DNA of 5,797 nucleotides, taken from the NCBI GenBank assembly GCA_002495885.1, contig DAHG01000054.1, forward strand, positions 1 through 5,797, given 5' to 3'. Source of the stretch: Methanocellaceae archaeon UBA148 (GTDB lineage: Archaea; Halobacteriota; UBA148). Numbering within the stretch: position 1 is the first letter of the stretch; each line of letters begins with the position of its first letter. Made by a program: the position numbers and the translations under genes. The notes below the pieces were generated by a model, which saw nothing but the letters and a program-made list of their open reading frames with translations, was not told the DNA's origin and ran no database searches. Of the stretch, positions 1-5,199 are shown one piece after another.

Positions 1-21
1 TCCGTTATTCGGATCTTTCAC

Positions 22-93
22 CTACGGGGAAAGAGTCCCGATCTCAATCGGGACATCGACAAGATAATTTATTACTGGCTCTAATGGTTGCAT
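22..93 (-). CDS. Candidate 23-aa small protein or leader peptide
   Basis: A 23-codon frame begins MQPLEPVINY and ends at TAG (24-22). I do not recognise the peptide. What favours real translation is its upstream context: a strong AAGGAGGA ribosome-binding site at 110-103, 9 nt before the ATG, and a TATA-like TTATAATA at 154-147. It also follows the terminator of the replication operon, so it would be a separate transcription unit. A GC-rich hairpin (35-54) lies inside the frame. After the stop the same frame stays open to the window edge and begins with GTG. The frame could therefore be a leader peptide, the intact start of a gene interrupted by a stop, or a chance frame behind a good ribosome-binding site. 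Confidence 0.35.
   Translation of the reverse strand: MQPLEPVINYLVDVPIEIGTLSP
35..54. repeat. Perfect 8-bp inverted repeat (hairpin)
   Basis: GTCCCGAT (35-42) and ATCGGGAC (47-54) are exact reverse complements around a 4-nt loop, CTCA. The stem is GC-rich, so a stable RNA or DNA hairpin is likely. It lies inside the small minus-strand frame at 22-93, where it could affect translation or mark a regulatory or recombination site. No T-run follows directly on either strand, so it is not a typical terminator. Confidence 0.6.
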
Positions 94-102
94 GGTCTTG
101 TG

Positions 103-156
103 TCCTCCTTGATTCCGTGAGACAACTCAAGTATGGATACAGGGCCTATTATAATT
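103..156 (-). promoter_or_regulatory. Archaeal-type promoter and ribosome-binding site for the small frame
   Basis: Reading the minus strand, a TATA-like TTATAATA at 154-147 would place transcription start near position 125. AAGGAGGA follows at 110-103, close to the full anti-Shine-Dalgarno complement, 9 nt before an ATG at 93. The arrangement is coherent, but promoter calls from an AT-rich octamer alone are weak. Confidence 0.4.
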
Positions 157-169
157 CTTGCAAATGATC

Positions 170-197
170 AAAAATGCTGCTACTACCAAAGCAGCAT
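170..197 (-). terminator. Hairpin terminator after the primase-helicase gene
   Basis: On the minus strand ATGCTGC (197-191) and GCAGCAT (180-174) form a 7-bp stem with a 10-nt loop, followed at once by a T-run (174-170). It lies about 37 nt past the stop of the primase-helicase gene and in the same direction, which suits an intrinsic terminator ending the RHH-primase operon. Confidence 0.6.
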
Positions 198-233
198 CCA
201 ATACATCGCCAGGATTATTACTACTATTTTACA

Positions 234-2396
234 TCACAATCGGGACACTACCAGTTTCCCGGCGGCTTTCTCTTCCTCGGACCACTCATTATCGAGAAGA
301 AAAGTGTTTGGAGCAGATATGCACAAGAACTTGGAGTAATAGCCTTTGTCACTCTTATTGGCAGCCGGAGGCAGCAAGTTGCAGCCAAAAAGGTTCTTGC
401 AGTATAGGTAAGTTTTGAAGGGATGTCCATACTTCTGCATCAATATCACGGGCATTCCTCCCATATGCGTCTTGAAGAATGAAGTATTTCGTATAGGATC
501 TACAGGTAAATCGTCTTGGATGTTTAATAATTTTCCCCACATATCAAATGGTTTATAGGGGTTTGCCATTTCTTGAAGAGTAATAGCTGATATATTCTCT
601 TCTCCGATCACTTTGGAGAATATTTCAAACATTGTGCTTTTACCATTGCGAGTGTCGCCTAGGACGGTAAGGGCCTTATCATAGTCCATCCTTCTGTATA
701 GACAACTTCCCACATGCTCTTGTAGTGTCAACCTGTTATCCTCACCTGGTAGGAATAGTTTCAAAGCATGCAAGAACTCTTCCGGCACGGGGGCCGAAGG
801 ATCAAAGACAGTTCCTAATTGATGAATTACAAAAACACCATCTTCCAGCTCATCAGGTTTTACGATCTCCAGAGAAATCGAGCTGAATATCTTTCCTTTA
901 GCATCCATGAATAAATCCGGCCTTTTCTCAAAGGCCTCGTCAGGGATGAGATTTTCATGAAGGATCTTGCCATAAACATCTTCCCTAATTGCCGGGGTGA
1001 CTTTATCCCTTCCCCCTATCTCTTGTGTGAGGGCTCCGATCTTCAATTTGGATACTTGTTTCCATCCCCCGTTTTCCATTTTCATGAGGATGATCTTTGC
1101 CTTTTCTACGGTCACCATTTCATGCCGGCTTAAGATCTCATCAGCGATTACTGCGGCTATGCTTTTATTCCTTCCAGATTTCCCTTCTCCATCCCCATAG
1201 CTCTTTTTACCCTTCTTTTGGACTTTCCCATATTTTGGGCTCCAGTGCTTCGCGTTAGGCTCCTTGCCGTGAGCTATGGCCTTTCCTATTGTAGCCTGTC
1301 GGTAACTATTCTCAGCATACCCGGCCCGTGTCCACTTCTCTCTCTTTGCCAGGGCCGAACTTGAAAAGATCCTGTCGAGCTGGAGAGCGTTCTCCTCATC
1401 TGTAAGATTAACGCAATAAAATTCTATCTTGTTCATCAAGGATTGATCGGCGCCGCTCCAATCCCCGCCGTCTTCGCTATCATCGGGAAAGTAAAGTTGA
1501 TAGAGTCCGCTTATGTAGAGATCACGGGCCTTATCCCCGGCGGCTCCTTTCTCACTAAGGAGCTTTGCCTTAATCTCATCATCTGTCAGAGCCACAAGGG
1601 ATGGGGGGGTAGGCGGCTTTGTCGGGTTGCTTCTCTGAAGATTGCTGACCTTTTCGGCCCGTTCCTCCTCTCTCTCTCCCTCTTCTCCCTTGTGGCTCCA
1701 GATAGAAGCGTGGAAGGCCCTAAGCTCCGCTTCCCGCTCGCTTAATGTTAAGGGAGTTCCCTCGATATGCCTTCCCGATATTGTAAAATAATGTCGTTGA
1801 TCGTAAACTTCAACGCCTAATTTGCGGCAATTGGTGCCGGTTTGACCGGAGGCTTTAGTGCCTATTCCAAGAATATGTACGCCCTTTCCAGAGGGGCTTA
1901 TTTCAGAATAGCTATCTATAGCCTTGATGATCTCATTGGCCCATTTCCATTTTTCAGGCGTCGTTAAACTGTCTAAGTCTACCCCAAAGTAGTTCTTGCC
2001 GGTGCTTTTCTCAAAGCCCAGCTCAAAACCTATCCCATCGGGGCCGCCTTGCAACTTTTCTGGGGCCTTACCTTTTTGAGTATAAGTAAGAGTTATTTTA
2101 TCATGATAAGCTTTGATTGCTTCATCATAAGATGTCCATGTTTTAGGATCGTTGGACTTTGCCAGGTAGCCGTTCTTAGCCTGATAGGGCAACTTTCTAA
2201 GAACCTTCTTACCTTTAGTGTCTAAGACTTCAGTGAGTTTCCAGACAACCCAACGCCGAACTTCAGGAGACTTCATCTCATTGGGGATCGCCTCCAGGTT
2301 CGGCCCTTCTGGGAAGGAAAAGCTTTTATTGAAAGGCGGCTCTTCAATCATTATTGGCACTCCCAAAGGAGGTGTCAGAGACGGGGGATGGCTCAT
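234..2396 (-). CDS. Primase-polymerase / superfamily 3 helicase replication protein
   Basis: This is a mobile-element replication protein of about 720 residues (numbering from ATG at 2396). The N-terminal 215 or so residues are an archaeo-eukaryotic PrimPol of the phage NrS-1 type: the metal-binding motif GVDLDS (about 138-143), SPSGKGVH (about 167-174) and the VYDQRHYFTISG motif (about 197-208). A charged, Pro-rich linker (about 235-267) leads to a region like the NrS-1 HBD domain (about 270-377). The C-terminus is a D5-like superfamily 3 helicase with Walker A GDTRNGKST (about 580-588), Walker B LLNIQDDL (about 623-630) and motif C FGCNLLPP (about 670-677). ATG 2396 has GGAG 6 nt upstream. 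ATG 2351 (GGAG, spacing 8) is an alternative that overlaps the upstream gene's stop by 8 nt. Oddities: usual helicase residues are replaced near the end (MGGM; YYSKF), and the protein stops soon after motif C. Expected role: priming and unwinding at the element's origin. Confidence 0.9.
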   Translation of the reverse strand: MSHPPSLTPPLGVPIMIEEPPFNKSFSFPEGPNLEAIPNEMKSPEVRRWVVWKLTEVLDTKGKKVLRKLPYQAKNGYLAKSNDPKTWTSYDEAIKAYHDKITLTYTQKGKAPEKLQGGPDGIGFELGFEKSTGKNYFGVDLDSLTTPEKWKWANEIIKAIDSYSEISPSGKGVHILGIGTKASGQTGTNCRKLGVEVYDQRHYFTISGRHIEGTPLTLSEREAELRAFHASIWSHKGEEGEREEERAEKVSNLQRSNPTKPPTPPSLVALTDDEIKAKLLSEKGAAGDKARDLYISGLYQLYFPDDSEDGGDWSGADQSLMNKIEFYCVNLTDEENALQLDRIFSSSALAKREKWTRAGYAENSYRQATIGKAIAHGKEPNAKHWSPKYGKVQKKGKKSYGDGEGKSGRNKSIAAVIADEILSRHEMVTVEKAKIILMKMENGGWKQVSKLKIGALTQEIGGRDKVTPAIREDVYGKILHENLIPDEAFEKRPDLFMDAKGKIFSSISLEIVKPDELEDGVFVIHQLGTVFDPSAPVPEEFLHALKLFLPGEDNRLTLQEHVGSCLYRRMDYDKALTVLGDTRNGKSTMFEIFSKVIGEENISAITLQEMANPYKPFDMWGKLLNIQDDLPVDPIRNTSFFKTHMGGMPVILMQKYGHPFKTYLYCKNLFGCNLLPPAANKSDKGYYSKFLCISAPNTFLLDNEWSEEEKAAGKLVVSRL

Positions 2397-2670
2397 TTTC
2401 GTCTCCAACGATTTTGTAGGTACGCCCCCGCCTCTTCATGCTTATCTTTCTACCACATTCTCTTGTTCTGCGACGATCCGGCTTGCCGGTTTTAGGCACA
2501 ATGCCGGGCTGAGCAAAAACTAAACAACCTTTTCGATATCGATTCAATCCAGCAACTGTCAGTTGTCTGACGACTTCGGCACGGGAAAGTTTCGTCTCAT
2601 CGACTATGCGATCAATCTCATCAAGCAAAGCATCTCCGGGCCTGCAAGTAATTTGAGGCAATCGACTCAT
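2344..2670 (-). CDS. Ribbon-helix-helix DNA-binding protein
   Basis: This 108-aa protein has an N-terminal ribbon-helix-helix fold (CopG/Arc/MetJ class): a short strand QITCRP (residues 6-11), helix DALLDEIDRIVDETK (13-27), a turn, and helix SRAEVVRQLTVAGLNRY (29-45). The second half is Arg/Lys-rich to about residue 86 and then acidic; the tail looks disordered. Such proteins bind palindromic operators as dimers, and often repress their own operon or control plasmid copy number. ATG at 2670 has GGAG (2683-2680), 9 nt upstream, and a TATA box near 2716-2709. The gene overlaps the start of the primase gene, so the two are probably one translationally coupled operon. The 46-bp dyad upstream of its promoter is the natural candidate operator (inference). 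Confidence 0.82.
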   Translation of the reverse strand: MSRLPQITCRPGDALLDEIDRIVDETKLSRAEVVRQLTVAGLNRYRKGCLVFAQPGIVPKTGKPDRRRTRECGRKISMKRRGRTYKIVGDENEPSPVSDTSFGSANND

Positions 2671-2721
2671 ATAATTCGTCTCCGATTAAAGTGTAGAATG
2701 TCCTGAGCATATATAATTTCC
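2671..2721 (-). promoter_or_regulatory. Promoter and leader of the RHH-primase operon
   Basis: On the minus strand a BRE/TATA-like stretch, GGAAATTATATAT, lies at 2721-2709. A start about 25 nt downstream would fall near 2688, leaving a leader of about 17 nt that carries GGAG (2683-2680) before ATG 2670. The nine bases GGAGACGAA of this ribosome-binding region recur exactly before the primase ATG at 2396. Confidence 0.6.
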
Positions 2722-2732
2722 TATCAATATAA

Positions 2733-2778
2733 TTTGAGAAATACACCATAACAGGGCTGTTATGCTGTATATTTCAAA
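2733..2778. repeat. 46-bp imperfect dyad, candidate operator or origin element
   Basis: The core CATAACAG-GG-CTGTTATG (2747-2764) is a perfect 8-bp inverted repeat with a 2-bp spacer. The symmetry continues outward, so the 22-bp arms (2733-2754 and 2757-2778) match at 19 of 22 positions; the mismatched pairs are 2746/2765, 2740/2771 and 2738/2773. The dyad lies between two divergent promoters, about 16 bp from each TATA/BRE element. The likely role is binding the RHH protein encoded next door. A replication-origin element for the PrimPol-helicase is the other main possibility. It has no T-run suited to a terminator. Confidence 0.75.
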
Positions 2779-2791
2779 AATTTACAGAGCT

Positions 2792-2831
2792 TACCAAAAA
2801 TTATATTACTCATCAAATCAAAAATAAATCG
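2792..2831 (+). promoter_or_regulatory. Promoter for a leaderless small gene
   Basis: ACCAAAA followed by ATTATATT (2800-2807) forms a BRE/TATA pair whose centre is about 28 nt before ATG 2832. In archaea this spacing places transcription start at or next to the start codon. No Shine-Dalgarno sequence is present before the ATG, which agrees with a leaderless mRNA. The nonamer AAATTATAT occurs here (2798-2806) and inverted at 2719-2711 in the opposing promoter. Confidence 0.55.
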
Positions 2832-3008
2832 ATGCCAGAATACGCGCGCTGCACAATCACAGAAGTCCATCCGAAGGTGATTTGTCCGCTTTTGGAAGAG
2901 GGTTCTATCCTCCCCCCGGGACTAAGCGATGAGCAGCGCCTTTGTTTGACTCAGGGCCGATTAGCAAAGGATTATGCGATGGGAATCAAGATCGTTAAAG
3001 CTCCCTAA
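2832..3008 (+). CDS. Small uncharacterised protein, probably frameshifted 5' part
   Basis: A 58-codon frame starts MPEYARCTITEVHP and ends KIVKAP before TAA (3006-3008). I do not recognise the family. It has three cysteines (residues 7, 18, 38), a Pro/Glu-rich middle and a short helix-like stretch (about 34-50), with no membrane segment or signal peptide. Coding is supported by a well-placed TATA box, leaderless spacing from it, and sensible amino acid composition. It is transcribed away from the RHH operon across the shared dyad, so it may be co-regulated with replication. The frame right after it in the +1 register continues as protein-like sequence to 3138, so the product may be about 101 residues if the ribosome shifts or if the stop is a recent lesion. 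Confidence 0.6.
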   Translation: MPEYARCTITEVHPKVICPLLEEGSILPPGLSDEQRLCLTQGRLAKDYAMGIKIVKAP

Positions 3009-3138
3009 CTGTGATGTAATCAATTTGGAAAAATCAAAGCAAGATGTCTATATTCTACTTCTGCCTGACAAAGAAGATGTCAATCTTTTGGAAAATGAAA
3101 AGGAGGCTTTTGGACAGGCCTTCGGCATTGCGCCTTAA
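2974..3138 (+). pseudogene. Out-of-frame 3' part of the small gene at 2832
   Basis: In the +1 register relative to the gene at 2832, an open frame carries ...LPNCDVINLEKSKQDVYILLLP... and ends FGQAFGIAP before TAA (3136-3138). It has no ribosome-binding site or promoter of its own. Its first residues (MRWESRS) look less natural than the other frame there, so the two frames probably belong to one protein of about 101 residues. This register is closed by TAG at 2962-2964, so the switch must fall between about 2965 and 3005. Either a one-base insertion broke the gene, or a +1 shift at CCC-TAA-C joins K-A-P to N-C-D. Confidence 0.45.
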
Positions 3139-3331
3139 CTTTCTCTCCAAGTGGAGGAAGTTGCTGCCTCCTCCTCAACTCTGCAATGAGTTTTAATGCG
3201 TGTTGTGTTTGCCATGCTACGGTTGGGGAGGAGCGTCGGAGATTCCGCCCCTTCCTCTTGCTCTGCTCAAGAACTTTTTCGATCAACTCTGTAGCATCCG
3301 CTCTTTACAGCAAAGCGCTATCCTGCAGCAC
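3080..3331 (-). pseudogene. Possible decayed minus-strand frame with an internal stop
   Basis: A minus-strand register starts at GTG 3331 after AAGGGG and reads VLQDSALL. It meets TAA at 3307-3305 and then stays open to 3080. The later part begins RADATELIEKVLEQSKRKGR, a plausible amphipathic helix followed by an Arg-rich tail. I recognise no family. A single substitution would restore a frame of about 83 codons. Its 3' end overlaps the plus-strand frame ending at 3138, so at least one of the two is spurious there. It may simply be chance. Confidence 0.2.
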
Positions 3332-3343
3332 CCCTTATTGTTA

Positions 3344-3381
3344 TATGACATTATAGAAAAAGTCTTAAGCAAAATGTCATA
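3344..3381. repeat. 9-bp inverted repeat with 20-nt loop
   Basis: TATGACATT (3344-3352) and AATGTCATA (3373-3381) are exact reverse complements separated by 20 nt. No T-run follows the right arm, so a terminator is unlikely. It might be a protein-binding site, a transposon-end remnant or a weak hairpin; in sequence this AT-rich it could also be chance. Confidence 0.4.
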
Positions 3382-3625
3382 GAACTATCTATCATAATGT
3401 ACAAACAATTGCCGGGGAGCGAAGGAAGGCCCTGAAGGTGCTGCCAGGCTGGAAGATCTTAACCTCTGGCAGATGTAAAAGACCAAGTCCACTAAGAAAG
3501 AGCGCAGGTACTCTATGGGATGGCCTCATGGAGAGATCAATGATTAGATCACTTGAGAAGGCTAAATATTCAGTGGCAAAGAGATGCAAAGGCTGAAGCT
3601 GCACGAGATGGATGGGAATCATTTT

Positions 3626-3682
3626 CATATAAAACATATACCACTTTTTTTGGGCAAAACATAACCTCAAAACATTTATTCT
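3626..3682 (+). promoter_or_regulatory. Candidate promoter elements for the pentapeptide gene
   Basis: Two CATATA hexamers (3626-3631 and 3635-3640), repeated with a 9-bp period, form a TATA-like region that would start transcription near 3655-3665 and leave a leader of about 50-60 nt. A second candidate, TTTATTCT (3675-3682), would start transcription almost at ATG 3702. The sequence does not decide between them. Confidence 0.35.
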
Positions 3683-3713
3683 ATGGCTCAGAAATAGTAC
3701 GATGGAGCAATCC

Positions 3714-5171
3714 ATGATAGTTAAACTTGCATCCCAAATGATAAATGAAATAAGAAGTGATCAAATAGAAACCTATGATTCTGTGCTGATAACAGGAGAC
3801 ATAGTGTGCTCTGGAGAAATCTTTTTATGCAAAATAAAATTTAATAAATGCATAATTAAAGGTGACATCAGGGTTTCAAACTGCAGCTTTAAGGATGAAC
3901 TAAGTTTTATTGATACATATTTCGAAGGTAACATATTATTTAATAATGTAATTTTCGAAAAAGCATCAAGATTTAATAACTGCCAATTGGGATCATATTC
4001 TTTAGCTTATATAAATCGAAATAGAAAAATGTTTGAAATAGAGAAGTCTCTCTTTAAGGATGAAGCAAACTTTTCAAGCGATTTTTGTTTAATTGCAGGC
4101 TTCAAAGAAGTTACCTTTGAAAAAAACGCATCTTTTCATGGCGCAAAATTTTTTCTATCTGTTTTATTTATAAAATGCATTTTTATGAATAATGCCGATT
4201 ATATGTTCTCAGAGTTTAAAGGGGATACTCTATTTGATAAAGTTAAATTTTTTAATGATGCTGATTTTGAAGAAGCGCGATTTGGGAACGACATGGGATT
4301 TGAATATTCCTTAGCCAATAATAATCGATTAGAACACGGAATATTTAAAAAATTTGCTTTTAGCAAATCCATCTTTAACGGTGAAACATCATTTTTCAGG
4401 GCAAAATTTTTTGGAAATATTAGATTTCATAAGATTACGTTTAACGGAGTGTGCAATTTTTTGGGTGCTAAATTTGTCGGCGATGCAGTTTTTCACGGAT
4501 CTAAATTTAAGTCATTTGCAAAATTCGGAGCTGGATCTAAAATTTTTGGTAATTTAGATTTTAGTGAGGTAATTTTTCAGGAAGGAGCTTATCTCCATGA
4601 CTTAGAAATTGGCATGAAACTCAAATTAGCTAGAGCCCAATTTGAAAATCTCATGATAAGATGGCCTTCTATTAGAGATCATTTAGAAGATAATTGGAAT
4701 TCGGAAAAAGAGATTATCCGATTGGTTGAGGATTTTGATAAAAGCATAACACCATTGTATTTATCATTAATTAGGAATTTTAATAACATAGGATTCCACG
4801 ATGATGCAGATGAGTGCTATTTAGAATTAAGGAGAAAAAAGAAAAAAAATATAAGAGATAAAAAAAGCCAGATAATTGATTATTTTGATTATGCACTTTT
4901 TGGATATGGTGTCCTGTGGTATAATCCGTTAGTTTGTGGTATATTTACTATGATCTTTTTCTTAATATTTTTCTTCATCTTTGATGATAATTGTTCAATA
5001 AATAATTATAAAGCTTTTTCTAATGCTACAATAAACAGCTTAGCTTCCTTTGTCTCTTCTCCAAAATCAGATAATATTTATATTATATTGTTCTCTAATA
5101 TAGAACGATTTTTCGGTTATATAATAATGTCGTGTTTTTTGGTGACCCTTGCAAAGAAGCGATTAAGATAA
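3714..5171 (+). CDS. Pentapeptide-repeat protein with C-terminal two-helix membrane module
   Basis: Numbering from ATG 3702 (489 aa). Residues about 40-315 are Phe-centred pentapeptide repeats, with Phe every fifth or so position as in FKDELSFIDTYF and FNGETSFFRAKF; these form a right-handed beta-helix. A helical segment (about 333-378) with LYLSLIRNF and HDDADECYLEL comes next, then a Lys-rich stretch (377-389), a hydrophobic helix (409-427), a loop containing AFSNATINSL, and a second helix (about 459-482) before a basic tail. Repeat plus two-helix channel-like proteins are familiar in archaea and bacteria, but here the pore loop has no TVGYG-type filter, so ion conduction is doubtful. The start is placed at ATG 3714 because GGAG (3704-3707) lies 6 nt upstream; ATG 3702 lacks a ribosome-binding site but could be used in a leaderless mRNA. 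The gene is clearly more AT-rich than the replication genes, suggesting separate acquisition. Role unknown; membrane-linked accessory or defence function is inference. Confidence 0.82.
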   Translation: MIVKLASQMINEIRSDQIETYDSVLITGDIVCSGEIFLCKIKFNKCIIKGDIRVSNCSFKDELSFIDTYFEGNILFNNVIFEKASRFNNCQLGSYSLAYINRNRKMFEIEKSLFKDEANFSSDFCLIAGFKEVTFEKNASFHGAKFFLSVLFIKCIFMNNADYMFSEFKGDTLFDKVKFFNDADFEEARFGNDMGFEYSLANNNRLEHGIFKKFAFSKSIFNGETSFFRAKFFGNIRFHKITFNGVCNFLGAKFVGDAVFHGSKFKSFAKFGAGSKIFGNLDFSEVIFQEGAYLHDLEIGMKLKLARAQFENLMIRWPSIRDHLEDNWNSEKEIIRLVEDFDKSITPLYLSLIRNFNNIGFHDDADECYLELRRKKKKNIRDKKSQIIDYFDYALFGYGVLWYNPLVCGIFTMIFFLIFFFIFDDNCSINNYKAFSNATINSLASFVSSPKSDNIYIILFSNIERFFGYIIMSCFLVTLAKKRLR

Positions 5172-5199
5172 AATTTTATTTTAAAAGAAATTGTTAAAA
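5168..5199. terminator. AT-rich convergent termination region
   Basis: Only 28 bases separate the stop codons of the two converging genes (5171 and 5200). This gap has T-runs on both strands, TTTTATTTT on plus (5174-5182) and TTTTAA-type runs on minus. A 12-bp palindrome, ATAAAATTTTAT (5168-5179), overlaps the plus-strand stop. Archaeal RNA polymerase commonly terminates at T-runs, so a shared bidirectional terminator is plausible. Confidence 0.5.

Larger units (their letters stand above)
3139..3701. other. Intergenic stretch without a supported gene
   Basis: About 560 bases lie between the small plus-strand gene and the pentapeptide gene. The stretch contains the weak minus-strand frame described above, a 9-bp inverted repeat (3344-3381), and a plus-strand frame open from 3369 to 3596 that lacks an early start codon, ribosome-binding site or recognisable motif. 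It also holds short broken frames in all registers and possible promoter elements at its right end. Up to about 3600 its composition resembles the replication genes; beyond that it becomes AT-rich like the next gene. Decayed element sequence is the likeliest reading, but nothing here identifies the source. Confidence 0.5.

Noticed and set aside
35..54. CRISPR repeat unit
   Set aside because: The palindromic GC-rich unit resembles the hairpin of some CRISPR repeats, but it occurs once as a full hairpin with only a half-copy nearby. There is no regular spacing and no cas gene.
1443..1745. 100-codon plus-strand frame inside the primase gene
   Set aside because: It lies opposite the Pro/Glu-rich linker and HBD-like region of a strongly supported gene, where codon bias opens the antisense frame. 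No promoter or ribosome-binding site was seen.
2913..2931. Frameshift of the small gene at the C6 run near 2919-2925
   Set aside because: The alternative register is closed by TAG at 2962-2964, downstream of this run, so a shift here could not lead into the frame ending at 3138.
3344..3381. Intrinsic terminator for the small plus-strand gene
   Set aside because: The inverted repeat is over 200 nt past the stop, AT-rich, has a 20-nt loop, and no T-run follows the right arm.
3392..3715. 107-codon minus-strand frame opposite the intergenic stretch and the start of the pentapeptide gene
   Set aside because: No ribosome-binding site or recognisable domain. It runs through the likely promoter and start of a well-supported gene on the other strand, and its hydrophobic composition suggests an antisense artefact.
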